Part shown: in pieces, positions 8,634-17,966 of the stretch | Position numbering within the stretch: the first letter of the stretch is position 1 | How the letters are laid out: each line of letters opens with the position of its first letter | DNA from: JAGXRK01 sp963714415 | Lineage (GTDB): Bacteria > Bacteroidota > Ignavibacteria > Ignavibacteriales > Ignavibacteriaceae | Reading direction: 5' to 3' | Assembly (NCBI GenBank): GCA_963714415.1 | Contig: CAVQOL010000021.1 | Coordinates: 1-64,000, forward strand | DNA length: 64,000 nt | Notes under the pieces: model-generated | The model's database searches: none | Seen by the model: only the letters and a program-made list of their open reading frames with translations | Told to the model about the DNA's origin: nothing | Program-made: the position numbers and the translations under genes

Positions 8634-8707
8634 TACGCCCGAGTGGACTCGAACCACTAACCTCCAGCTTAGAAGGCTGATGCTCTATCCGATTGAGCTA
8701 CGGGCGC
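8634..8707 (-). tRNA. tRNA-Arg(TCT)
   Basis: Reverse-strand cloverleaf: acceptor GCGCCCG with CGGGCGT, anticodon loop CTTCTAA with anticodon TCT, T-arm GTGGTTCGAGTCCAC, discriminator A. It is intact and serves as the reference for the damaged copy at 8388-8519. Confidence 0.95.
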
Positions 8708-8842
8708 TTTTAAAAAATTCCAAAAAACAATTAACAAAACCCAAATAAGCACTAATAATCAAGCTAAAAAATTCAAACATTGCAAGTTTTGAATTTGAGA
8801 ATTTTTCGTCATCTGGTGCTTGTAATTTGTGATTTCACCAAG
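8708..8842. repeat. tRNA-spacer direct repeat, diverged copy 3
   Basis: It shares CAATTAACAAAA, ACTAATAATCAAG and TGGTGCTTGTAATTTG with the two spacers at 8273 and 8521, with more substitutions and an insertion. It lies between tRNA-Pro and tRNA-Arg. Confidence 0.5.
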
Positions 8843-8917
8843 TCGGGGCGGCAGGATTCGAACCTGCGACCTCCTGCTCCCAAAGCAGGCGCGATAACCG
8901 GACTACGCTACGCCCCG
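8843..8917 (-). tRNA. tRNA-Pro(TGG)
   Basis: Reverse-strand cloverleaf: acceptor CGGGGCG with CGCCCCG, anticodon loop TTTGGGA with anticodon TGG, T-arm GCAGGTTCGAATCCTGC. It is the first gene of the minus-strand cluster. The 8918-9178 stretch upstream is AT-rich and holds no gene I can support. Confidence 0.95.
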
Positions 8918-9178
8918 ATTTTTAACTTTAGCCCATTCTATAAACAAATTTTCAACGAACTTATTCAATACAACTCTGTTCAGACATAATCCATTAAACA
9001 ACAAAATTCGGAACTAATATAAAAATATCGTGAAATGAATAAATGATTTCCAAACGAGGCACAAATATATATTGAATAATTAGAAAACACAATTTTTAGG
9101 CAATTATTAGGTTTGCTGCATAAATGATTTTAATACAGCTAAATTGTCGTTAAATTTGTATAAAATAATAATAAAAGA

Positions 9179-10399
9179 ATGTCATTTTCCCTTTTTATAT
9201 CCCGCAGATTCCTGAATTCGCGTAAAGAATCAGGATTTCTCAATATCATTTCGAAGATTGCGATTGTCGGAATTGCCATTGGTGTGGCTACTTTGATCAT
9301 AGCACTTTCAGTTTTAAGCGGATTTGAGAAAACCATCCAGGAGAAAATCACTGATTTTGATTCACATATTAAAATTACTTCTTTCAGTGGAACTGTAAAC
9401 AATTATAATCAGATCACTGAAAAAATTGAAAATCTTTTGGGTGAACATAAAAGGAATATAGTTCCTTTTGCATCCAAACTTGCAATAGTAAGTTCAAAGA
9501 AAAGGCAGGAAGGAATCAGTGTCATTGGAATTCCGGAAGAAGGTCAAATTGAGAGATTAAAGAAAAATATAGTAAGCGGTGAATTTGATTTAGGAAACAA
9601 AAATTCAAACTATATAATAATTGGAAAAGTATTGGCGAATAAGCTTATGCTTAAAGTTGGTGATAAAGTTACTCTTTTTGCTTTGAAAGATGATCAGATT
9701 CCCTCACCTCAAAATCTTCCTAACATAGATAAATTTACTGTGACAGGAATATTCGAAAGCGGAATGGCAGAATACGATGATCTTTATGCATATACTAATC
9801 TTACAGATGCACAAAATCTTTTTTCAATCGGTCAATCGATTAATGGGTATGATATTCAACTTACAAGCATTGAGAAAATAGACTCGCTGACAAGTTTGCT
9901 TAGAAAAAATTTAAGCTATCCCCTGTTTGCACGTTCTCTTTTTGAAAGTCATAGAAATATTTTTACCTGGATTGAATTACAACAAAAACCTATTCCTATA
10001 ATTCTTGGATTAATAATTATTGTCGCTGTGTTCAATATCATCGGAACATTGTTGATTCTTGTACTTGAAAAAACTAATGCAATAGGAACATTAAAATCGC
10101 TTGGAGCAGACAGAAAACAAATTCTTAAGATTTTTTTAATCCAGGGAATTTTAATCGGTTTTATTGGCATTATCCTCGGTAATTTGCTTGCGATTATTTT
10201 AATGCAAATTCAAATCCAGTTTGATGTGATTACAGTACCTTCATCAGTTTATTTTGTTACAAAAGTACCTTTTGACTTAAGCCCTGTCACATTTCTTTTT
10301 GTATCTTCAATCGCTCTTCTATTAAGCTTAGGAGCCTCAATTATTCCAAGTTTTATTGCAGCAAAGGTAACTCCCATTAAAAGTCTAAGGTTCAACTAA
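9179..10399 (+). CDS. LolC/LolE-family lipoprotein-releasing ABC permease (first)
   Basis: 406 residues with MacB/FtsX-type topology: one TM helix near residues 24-46, a large periplasmic domain (about 47-265), then three TM helices (about 272-296, 318-345, 372-395). The N-terminus FISRRFLNSR and the late segment GTLKSLGAD are typical of LolC/E. With the second permease and LolD it should extract lipoproteins from the inner membrane for delivery to the outer membrane. Its stop overlaps the next start (TAATG), indicating translational coupling. LolC and LolE cannot be told apart from sequence alone. Confidence 0.88.
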   Translation: MSFSLFISRRFLNSRKESGFLNIISKIAIVGIAIGVATLIIALSVLSGFEKTIQEKITDFDSHIKITSFSGTVNNYNQITEKIENLLGEHKRNIVPFASKLAIVSSKKRQEGISVIGIPEEGQIERLKKNIVSGEFDLGNKNSNYIIIGKVLANKLMLKVGDKVTLFALKDDQIPSPQNLPNIDKFTVTGIFESGMAEYDDLYAYTNLTDAQNLFSIGQSINGYDIQLTSIEKIDSLTSLLRKNLSYPLFARSLFESHRNIFTWIELQQKPIPIILGLIIIVAVFNIIGTLLILVLEKTNAIGTLKSLGADRKQILKIFLIQGILIGFIGIILGNLLAIILMQIQIQFDVITVPSSVYFVTKVPFDLSPVTFLFVSSIALLLSLGASIIPSFIAAKVTPIKSLRFN

Positions 10400-11631
10400 T
10401 GCTATTCGAAAGATTCATAGCGCGGCGTTATCTTATTTCAAAACATAAGCTTAGCTTTATCACTATTATATCTTTTCTATCAACTCTTGGAATTACCATT
10501 GGTGTAGCTGCTTTAATAGTTGTGCTATCAGTCTTCAACGGGTTTGGTAGTTTAGTCCAATCCTATTTAATGAATTTTGATCCCCATCTTAGAATAGAAT
10601 TCATATCACATTATAATGAAGATGATTTACTCGAACTTGATAAAGTCTTATCAAATGAATCTGATTTAATTGAATTCGCACCTTATGTAAGCGGTAAAGT
10701 GCTTGCTTTAAGAAGAGATCTGACGGAAATTATTAATCTGAAAAGCGTTGAGCCGCAAAAAGCCAACGAAATATATGGAATTAAGAACAGCATTATCTTT
10801 GGCAGTGATGAACTTAAAGATAAAGGCGATTTACCTGTTATTGTGATTGGTATAAAGCTAGCAGACAAACTTCAATCATTAGTTGGAGATACTATTACAA
10901 TAATTTCGCCTGCCGGAATTGAACGAGCCATAACTCAATTCACTTTACCTAATTCACAAAGTTTTCTAGTCGGTGGAATATTTTCATCACAAAATAATGA
11001 GTATGATGCTAGTTTAGCGTTTATCTCTCTTGAGTACGGACAATTTCTTCTCGGTTACAAAAAATCCTATCAGGGTTATGAAGTTAAACTTTCTGATATA
11101 AATCAATCATTTAAATTAAAAGATAAACTTGATTCTGTTCTGGATAAAAATATTTTTTCAGTTTCAACCTGGTATGATTTTCATAAAGATCTCTATTCAG
11201 TTATGCAGATTGAAAGATGGGTTGCTTATATTTTGCTTTCATTAATTATTGCGGTAGCAACATTCAATATTCTTGGTTCACTTTCAATGACTGTAATTGA
11301 AAAGAAAAGAGATATTGGAATTCTGCGTGCTATGGGTGTAAAAGAAAATTCCATTAAAAAAATATTTATGTATGAAGGTTTGATGATTGGAATATTCGGA
11401 ACTCTTGTCGGAGTTTTAATTGGCTACTTCATATGTTTTCTTCAAATAAACTATAACATTTACCCGCTTGATCCGACACAATATAAAATTGATGCATTAC
11501 CAGTTGAATTAAGATTATCAGATTTCTTTTTTGTCTCAGGCGCTGCAATGATACTGTCATTTCTTGCATCATATTTTCCAGCAAGACGAGCAGCACGTGT
11601 AAACACTATTGAAGCAATTAAATGGGAATAG
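10399..11631 (+). CDS. LolC/LolE-family lipoprotein-releasing ABC permease (second)
   Basis: 410 residues, paralogous to the upstream permease. FIARRYLISKHK begins the protein, followed by a TM helix (about residues 22-46), a periplasmic domain, and three C-terminal TM helices, including one following GILRAMGVKE. It overlaps the upstream gene by one base and is followed after seven bases by lolD, so the three genes form an operon. In the LolCDE model the two permeases form the heterodimeric membrane part. No damage is seen. Confidence 0.88.
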   Translation: MLFERFIARRYLISKHKLSFITIISFLSTLGITIGVAALIVVLSVFNGFGSLVQSYLMNFDPHLRIEFISHYNEDDLLELDKVLSNESDLIEFAPYVSGKVLALRRDLTEIINLKSVEPQKANEIYGIKNSIIFGSDELKDKGDLPVIVIGIKLADKLQSLVGDTITIISPAGIERAITQFTLPNSQSFLVGGIFSSQNNEYDASLAFISLEYGQFLLGYKKSYQGYEVKLSDINQSFKLKDKLDSVLDKNIFSVSTWYDFHKDLYSVMQIERWVAYILLSLIIAVATFNILGSLSMTVIEKKRDIGILRAMGVKENSIKKIFMYEGLMIGIFGTLVGVLIGYFICFLQINYNIYPLDPTQYKIDALPVELRLSDFFFVSGAAMILSFLASYFPARRAARVNTIEAIKWE

Positions 11632-11638
11632 AACAGAT

Positions 11639-12319
11639 ATGTCAATAATCATTAAAGCAGAAGATTTATATAAATCATTTACAACTGTCAAGAATGTTAA
11701 GCTTGATGTTCTTAAAGGTATTTCTATTGAAGTTGAACATGAAAAAATATCTGTTATAATCGGTGCATCCGGTGCAGGTAAAAGTACTCTACTGCATCTT
11801 CTAAGCGGATTAGATAAACCAGACAGCGGTAAAGTCTTCTTTGACGGTAAAGACATATTCAGATACGGCGATGAAAAGCTGTCGAAATTCAGAAATCAGA
11901 ATATTGGATTTATATTTCAGTTCCATCATCTTCTTCCTGAGTTTACAGCACTTGAAAACGTAGCAATTCCATTAATGATCAGCGGACTATCATTAAATAA
12001 ATCAATTGAAAGAGCAAAAGCATTATTAGAATCTGTGGGATTAACGGAAAGACTTGATCATAAGCCGGCAGAACTTTCAGGTGGAGAACAGCAAAGAGTA
12101 GCAGTTGCAAGAGCGCTTGCTAATAATCCAAAAATTATTTTTGCAGATGAGCCAACAGGAAATCTGGACTCAGCAAACAGCGAATCAATTCACAAACTTC
12201 TATTTGAATTAAGAGACAGATTAAAAATTACTTTTATAATTGTTACTCACAATCCTGGTTTGGTAAAATTAGCCGATAAGGTTTATGAAATGAAGGACGG
12301 ATTGATAAGCCAGAAATGA
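11639..12319 (+). CDS. lolD: LolD-like ABC transporter ATP-binding protein
   Basis: I chose the ATG at 11639; an in-frame TTG at 11609 lies inside the preceding gene. The 226 residues hold a complete nucleotide-binding domain: Walker A GASGAGKST, Q-loop FQFHHLLPEF, signature LSGGEQQR, Walker B IIFADEP followed by TGNLD, and H-loop VTHN. This matches the LolD/MacB/FtsE group. The position directly after two LolC/E permeases makes LolD the best assignment: it hydrolyses ATP at the inner face to drive lipoprotein release. Confidence 0.9.
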   Translation: MSIIIKAEDLYKSFTTVKNVKLDVLKGISIEVEHEKISVIIGASGAGKSTLLHLLSGLDKPDSGKVFFDGKDIFRYGDEKLSKFRNQNIGFIFQFHHLLPEFTALENVAIPLMISGLSLNKSIERAKALLESVGLTERLDHKPAELSGGEQQRVAVARALANNPKIIFADEPTGNLDSANSESIHKLLFELRDRLKITFIIVTHNPGLVKLADKVYEMKDGLISQK

Positions 12320-12430
12320 TTTCCAGCTTATCTGCTAACTACTGTTATTATGTTTTAAAAATATTTGGACGAACAGTAAATAATTAAGAATTTTATAATT
12401 TAAACTAATTATTATTCCATCTAAATAATT

Positions 12431-13940
12431 CTATACTTTGCTACTCTTAGCCAGGTAATCAACTAACAATCTAACGCCAAACCCCGTCATATATTTTTTG
12501 CTGTAGCTGTTTGAAGGATTTTTGAATGCCGGACCGGCAATATCAATATGAGCCCAGGGAATATTTTTATCGACAAAATTTTCTAAGAATTTGGCTGCAG
12601 AGATTGCTCCAGCCCATCTTCCGCCATAATTTTTAACATCGGCAACATCGCTTTTGTTTAATTCGTGATAATCCGTCCACATAGGTAAACGCCAAACACG
12701 GTCATAATGTCTTCATTCCGCTTTGATATAGATCACCAGCTAGTTTGTCGTTATGAGTAAATAATCCGGCTGCACTTTCACCCAGAGCAACAACAACTGC
12801 ACCAGTAAGAGTTGCAAGATCAATTATTTCATCAACTTTTAATTTAGAAGCATAGTGAAGTCCATCAGAAAGAACTACTCGTCCTTCAGCATCAGTATCA
12901 TCAACTTCAATTGATTTTCCTGAGGCAGTTTTAATGATGTCACCCGGACGGAAAGATTCTCCGGAAAGCATATTTTCTGCTGCTGGGATTATGCCGTATA
13001 AATGGACAGGTAATTTATTTTTAGCAGCAGCTAAAACAGTTCCTGCAACAACTGCAGCTCCTGACATATCACCTTTCATCTCACCCATATTCGCAGAAGG
13101 TTTTATAGAAATTCCACCTGAATCGAAAGTTATACCTTTTCCTACTAAAGCAATTTTTTTAAGTCGCTTACTCTTCTTTTTTCCAGGCTTGTATTCAAGT
13201 ACGATAAATCTTGGTTTGTTAACACTTCCCTGTCCGACAGCAATCAATCCTCCCATTTTCATTCTTTTAATTTCATCTTCATTAAAAACTCTAACACGAA
13301 TTCCTGTATTTTTTAGTTCCTTTAATCTGTTCGCAAATTTTTGAGGAGTTAAATTATTTCCAGGTTCATTTTGCAAATCTCTTGCAAGTACAACCCCTTC
13401 CATAGTATTGCGCGCTTTTATAATAGCAGATTTTAATTTTTTGAGATCATCAGCATAGAACAAAACATTAAGTTCCCGAAGCTTTTTCTTATCTGATTTG
13501 TACCTATCAAATGAATAGTTACCGTAATAAATACCCTCAATAAATGTTTGATAGTAGTATTCTTCATCCTTGAAATATTCTCTTACATTTCTGATTGAAG
13601 GTATAAAGATGTGAAGGTATTTTGGATTTTCGCTCTTGAGCTCATTTATGAAGGAAGCTAAATCATTTCGAAATATTTCTACATTAAACTTTTCATCTTT
13701 TTTAACTTTTTTAATTATAAGTTCATCCGGTTTAGATTTTGGATTCGAAATCCTAAGTAATTCAAATTTTTCAAAAACAAAATTTTTCTTATCCAATTCA
13801 GAGAATTTTATATTGAAAATTCTTTCAAGATTTTTCAATCCTGTGGACAGCTTACCATCATCAAAGATATATTTATAGACAATTGATAAAGGTTTATAGA
13901 CTATTTTCTTTTCACCGGATTTTACAATTAGTTTAAACAT
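12431..13940 (-). CDS. pepA: leucyl aminopeptidase (M17), with one frameshift
   Basis: A cytosol aminopeptidase of the M17 family that removes N-terminal residues from peptides using two metal ions. The main frame covers 13940-12702 and contains the metal/catalytic signatures GKGITFDSGG and DTDAEGR. The C-terminal ~83 residues (WTDYHEL, GGRWAGAISAA, HIDIAGPAF) are in another frame from 12682 to the TAG at 12431. One extra base near 12705 explains the break, after which TYDRVWRLP rejoins the two parts. Combined length is normal for the family. It lies four bases downstream of the DHH gene, so probably in one operon with it. The break may be a sequence error or real inactivation. Confidence 0.85.
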
Positions 13941-13944
13941 TTTC

Positions 13945-14937
13945 TTACTGATATTTGTTAATATATTCTTGTGCTTTATTTAAAATTATTGGAATAAACT
14001 CATCTAATTTAGAGTCATGAAAACGTGCTCCCGAGGCATTTATATGTCCGCCTCCACCAAATTCAGCCGCAAGTTTATTTACAGGTAAATTCCCTTTCGA
14101 TCTGAAACTGACTTTAAATCCACTCTTCAACTCTATAAATAAAATTCCTAATCGAACATTTTCAATAGATAACGAATGATTAACAAAACCGTCAGTATCA
14201 CTTTCAATTCCATCAACTTCATTAAAATCATTCTGAGTTAAAATCATATAACCTATTTGATTATCAGCAGTTAACCTTAAGGAATTTAGAGTTTTTCCAA
14301 GTAACTTAATTTTGCTGAATTTACTCTGATCATAGATTTTATCATACACTTCACCCGGATCAACACCCTTTTCCAATAACTCTGCAATTAAACGATGAAG
14401 TGCTGGAGTTGTTCTTTCAAACCTGAATGACCCTGTATCTGTCATGATCGCTGCATAAATCGGATTTGCTAGCAAAATATCTAGGTCTACTATTTTTGTC
14501 TTTTTAATAAAGTCGTAAATAATCTCTGCAGTAGCACTACAATCTAACCCGAGAAATAGCTCATCTACAAAATCTTCCGGATCCTGATGATGATCGATAC
14601 AGATTTTTATTTTGGATGAGGAATTAAAGGCATCTTTCATGCTCACTAGTCTGTCTAACTTATTAAAATCAAGAGCAACTAAAACATCAACACTATCACA
14701 AATATTTGAATCAATTTCAGGATTGAATTGTTTAATTATTCCTTCAGTATCAAGAAATTCCAGATTGTAGGGTGTTTGACTATGATTATATATAACAATC
14801 TTTTTATTTAATTTTTTGAGTAATTGGTAGAATGCTATTTCTGACCCGATAGCATCTGCATCGGGATTAACGTGAGTTGTTAAGAGAAAAGAATTATTGT
14901 TAAAAATAATTTGTTTTAGTTTTTCGAAATCAATCAT
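13945..14937 (-). CDS. nrnA: DHH-family oligoribonuclease/pAp phosphatase (NrnA-like)
   Basis: 330 residues. The DHH phosphoesterase signatures are HVNPDADAIGS (about residues 21-31), DFNK, and DHHQDPEDF (about 116). The DHHA1 domain ends with GGGHINASGARF near residue 300. NrnA enzymes degrade 2-5-mer RNAs and convert 3'-phosphoadenosine 5'-phosphate to AMP in the cytoplasm, with Mn2+. It precedes pepA on the same strand with a four-base gap, and a terminator lies between it and korB upstream. Confidence 0.85.
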   Translation of the reverse strand: MIDFEKLKQIIFNNNSFLLTTHVNPDADAIGSEIAFYQLLKKLNKKIVIYNHSQTPYNLEFLDTEGIIKQFNPEIDSNICDSVDVLVALDFNKLDRLVSMKDAFNSSSKIKICIDHHQDPEDFVDELFLGLDCSATAEIIYDFIKKTKIVDLDILLANPIYAAIMTDTGSFRFERTTPALHRLIAELLEKGVDPGEVYDKIYDQSKFSKIKLLGKTLNSLRLTADNQIGYMILTQNDFNEVDGIESDTDGFVNHSLSIENVRLGILFIELKSGFKVSFRSKGNLPVNKLAAEFGGGGHINASGARFHDSKLDEFIPIILNKAQEYINKYQ

Positions 14938-14951
14938 AAGCTAAAAACTAA

Positions 14952-14979
14952 ATGGGCTAAGGAAATTTCCAAAGCCCAT
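14952..14979 (-). terminator. terminator of korAB
   Basis: On the minus strand, ATGGGCT...AGCCCAT forms a stem with additional A/T pairing inside, followed by TTAGTTTTT. It lies between korB and the DHH gene and probably ends the korAB transcript. Confidence 0.65.
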
Positions 14980-15008
14980 CACGAATAGATTTCCGATATA
15001 AGTTTTGA

Positions 15009-16046
15009 TTACTTTACTTCCCAGGTATTTGCGCTATAAAGAGTTTTTTGTAAGTCACCTTTACCTAATTTAGCAGTAACATTTTCAATTTGTTTTTCAA
15101 CACCTCCATCATATGTTGGTTTAGAGACTTCCCTGAAAATTCCTATGGGTGTCGGCATTCCTGGAATGCTTTCCAGGGTTGCAAGAATTATAGATCTGGT
15201 AGGAGTTTCATCAAATTCATCATGTATCCATAAATCCTCTTGGCTGAATTCACCGGTTGATAAATCAACAATCCTAGGCGTAAAGCCATCAAGTTTAATA
15301 CCTTTATCATTGTTTTTTCCGAACACTAAAGGTTTACCATGCTCAAGGACAACAATGTGATCATCTTTAGTATCTTTATCTGTCAATAAATTAAAAGCAC
15401 CATCATTGAAAATATTACAATTCTGGAATATCTCTATTAGAGCCGTGCCTTTATGTTTTCCAGCTCTGCTAATCATTTCCTGCATATGCTTACCATTACG
15501 ATCAATAGCACGAGCAATAAATGTTGCATTTGAACCAACTGCCAGCAAAATTGGATTAAAAGGATAATCAACACTTCCAAATGGAGTGGTCTTAGTAATT
15601 TTTCCTTTTTCAGAAGTTGGAGAATATTGCCCTTTTGTTAATCCATATATTCTGTTATTGAATAAAAGAATTTTGAGATCAATATTTTTTCTGCAAGCAT
15701 GAATAAAATGATTTCCACCAATGCTTAGAAGATCACCATCACCGGTAGCAACCCAAACCGTTAGTTTTGGATTTGCTAACTTAACACCTGTTGCAATAGT
15801 AGCAGCTCTTCCATGAATACCATGAATACCATAGGTGTTCATATAATAAGGAAATCTGCTTGAGCAGCCTATACCAGATACCCAAACAACATTTTCTTTA
15901 TGATCTTTTACTAATTCAGGGAAAGTTCTCTGAACCTGAGCAAGAACAGAATAATCACCACAACCCGGACACCATCTAACATCCTGATCCGATGCAAAAT
16001 CTTTTGAAGTATACTGAGTAACCACGTTTTCTAAATTAGTTGCCAT
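15009..16046 (-). CDS. korB: 2-oxoacid:ferredoxin oxidoreductase, beta subunit
   Basis: 345 residues of the thiamine-diphosphate-binding beta subunit. Cluster-type cysteines are in WCPGCGDYS (about 26-34) with SGIGCSSR further on. The TPP/Mg signature is GDGDLLSIGGNH. The family oxidises 2-oxoglutarate (or a related 2-oxoacid) to the acyl-CoA with ferredoxin as acceptor, or works in reverse for CO2 fixation. Its start overlaps the end of the alpha-subunit gene by 11 bases, so the two are coupled. 2-Oxoglutarate specificity is inferred from family resemblance. Confidence 0.88.
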   Translation of the reverse strand: MATNLENVVTQYTSKDFASDQDVRWCPGCGDYSVLAQVQRTFPELVKDHKENVVWVSGIGCSSRFPYYMNTYGIHGIHGRAATIATGVKLANPKLTVWVATGDGDLLSIGGNHFIHACRKNIDLKILLFNNRIYGLTKGQYSPTSEKGKITKTTPFGSVDYPFNPILLAVGSNATFIARAIDRNGKHMQEMISRAGKHKGTALIEIFQNCNIFNDGAFNLLTDKDTKDDHIVVLEHGKPLVFGKNNDKGIKLDGFTPRIVDLSTGEFSQEDLWIHDEFDETPTRSIILATLESIPGMPTPIGIFREVSKPTYDGGVEKQIENVTAKLGKGDLQKTLYSANTWEVK

Positions 16047-17883
16047 TATTTCCTCCGAGAATTTCCATAATCTTATTTAATACATCCGAGGTTCTGAATG
16101 GAAGACCTCTAACAACGTTAAATTGTTCCACCTCAATCAGATACTCACTCTTAATTAATACTGATAGCTGTCCAAGATTGATTTCAGGGATTAAAACAGT
16201 TTTAAATTTCTTTAAAACATCACCGGTATTTTTAGGAAAAGGATGGATATATCTGAAATGAGCCTGAGAAACTTTATAACCCTGTTCCCTTGCTTTTTGA
16301 ACCGCTTCTTTTAAGGCACCGTATGTTCCTCCCCATCCAAGAACCAAGAGCTCACCTTCCAGTTCACCATCAACTTTAAGATCGGGAATATCATTCTGAA
16401 TATTCTGAACTTTTTGTGCTCTTAGTTTTATCATGTTGTGATGGTTATCCGGATCATAATTTACATTTCCTGTTATGTTAGCTTTTTCCAAACCGCCAAT
16501 TCTGTGTTCAAGTCCTGGAGTTCCAGGAATTGCCCAGGGTCTTGCAAGATTTTCATCTCTTGAATAAGGAAAGAAACCTTCTATTTCAGTTCTGAACTCA
16601 GTTTTTATCTCCGGTAATTCATCAACATTAGGAATTCGCCAGGGTTCAGAACCATTTGCAAGATATCCGTCAGTCAATAAAATAACAGGTGTCATATACT
16701 TAAGAGCAATTCTTGATGCTTCAATAGCCATATAAAAACAATCACGAGGAGTTCGTGCAGCAAGAACTGCAACCGGAGCTTCACCATTTCTTCCGTATAT
16801 AGATTGTAACAAATCTGCTTGTTCAGTTTTTGTCGGAAGTCCCGTACTTGGTCCACCTCTTTGAACATTAATTACTACAAGCGGTAACTCTGTCATAACT
16901 GCTAGTCCAATCGCTTCAGTCTTCAATGCTAAACCAGGACCACTTGTTGTGGTTATTGCTAAAGACCCAGCAAAAGATGCTCCGATAGCAGATGATATTC
17001 CAGCAATTTCATCTTCAGCCTGGAAAGTTTTTACTCCAAAATTTTTATACGAACTTAAATACTGAAGAATTTCAGAAGCAGGTGTAATTGGATAAGAACC
17101 GAGAAACAATGGGAGTTTGCTTTTAACTGAAGCAGCAAGAAATCCAAGTGCCGTAGCCTCATTACCGGAAATATTTCTATAAGTTCCTTTAGGCAGTTTG
17201 GCTGCTGCAACACTATATCGTGTTGTGAAAGCCTCGGTCATTTCTCCAAAATTCATACCTGCTTTTAATGCTTTTTCATTAGCATCTACATAATCAGGAT
17301 TCTTTTTGAATTTTTCTCGAATCCAGGCGATAGTAGTATCAGCAGGACGATTATACAGCCAATACATCAATCCGAGAGCAAAGAAGTTTTTACATCTGGC
17401 AACTTCTTTAGGAGAAAGTTTTGTTCCTTCCAAAGCATTTGCTGTTAATGTTGAAATTGGTACTTTATGGACATCGTAACCATCTAATGTATTGTCATCA
17501 AGCGGATTAGAATCATAATGGGCAAGTTTGAGGTTTTTAGTATCGAACGCATCAATATTAACAATTATAATTCCAGTTTTTTTTAGTTCTGGCAGATTCT
17601 TTTTTAAAGCAGCAGGATTCATTGCAACCAACATATCCGGCTGATCGCCAGGAGTATGAATATCTTTACTACTAAAGTGCAATTGGAATCCACTAACACC
17701 ATATATGGTTCCGGCAGGAGCACGGATTTCTGCGGGATAATCCGGAAGTGTTTTAAGATCATTTCCAATCAAGGCTGTTGTATCACTGAACTGAGACCCG
17801 GTTAACTGCATACCATCTCCGGAATCACCGGCAAACCTGACCGTTACTTCTTTTAATTTAAGAATTTCTTTTTCTTTTGACAT
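16036..17883 (-). CDS. korA: 2-oxoacid:ferredoxin oxidoreductase, alpha subunit with fused gamma domain
   Basis: About 615 residues. The N-terminal ~190 residues are the gamma domain (RFAGDSGDGMQLTG, YPAEIRAPAGT). The alpha/PYR domain follows (GNEATALGF, ITPASEI, QAEDEIA, TTTSGPGLALK, QRGGPSTGLPTKTEQ), then a transketolase-C-like end (LGWGGTYGA). I prefer the ATG at 17883 over the adjacent GTG at 17886. It overlaps korB by 11 bases. No delta ferredoxin subunit is adjacent, which fits the two-subunit KorAB form. Confidence 0.9.
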   Translation of the reverse strand: MSKEKEILKLKEVTVRFAGDSGDGMQLTGSQFSDTTALIGNDLKTLPDYPAEIRAPAGTIYGVSGFQLHFSSKDIHTPGDQPDMLVAMNPAALKKNLPELKKTGIIIVNIDAFDTKNLKLAHYDSNPLDDNTLDGYDVHKVPISTLTANALEGTKLSPKEVARCKNFFALGLMYWLYNRPADTTIAWIREKFKKNPDYVDANEKALKAGMNFGEMTEAFTTRYSVAAAKLPKGTYRNISGNEATALGFLAASVKSKLPLFLGSYPITPASEILQYLSSYKNFGVKTFQAEDEIAGISSAIGASFAGSLAITTTSGPGLALKTEAIGLAVMTELPLVVINVQRGGPSTGLPTKTEQADLLQSIYGRNGEAPVAVLAARTPRDCFYMAIEASRIALKYMTPVILLTDGYLANGSEPWRIPNVDELPEIKTEFRTEIEGFFPYSRDENLARPWAIPGTPGLEHRIGGLEKANITGNVNYDPDNHHNMIKLRAQKVQNIQNDIPDLKVDGELEGELLVLGWGGTYGALKEAVQKAREQGYKVSQAHFRYIHPFPKNTGDVLKKFKTVLIPEINLGQLSVLIKSEYLIEVEQFNVVRGLPFRTSDVLNKIMEILGGNNGN

Positions 17884-17966
17884 CACTCTCTCTAATATTT
17901 TTTAAAATGTTCTGGTAAAACTACAAAGTTGTTTGTGAATTAACAATTAAATTGAACATGCATTTC

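Noticed and set aside
8780..8989. 69-codon plus-strand open frame
   Set aside because: It covers tRNA-Pro on the opposite strand; the text is a translated tRNA.
12934..13344. 136-codon open frame opposite pepA
   Set aside because: It is antisense to a clear M17 peptidase and shows no independent family signal.
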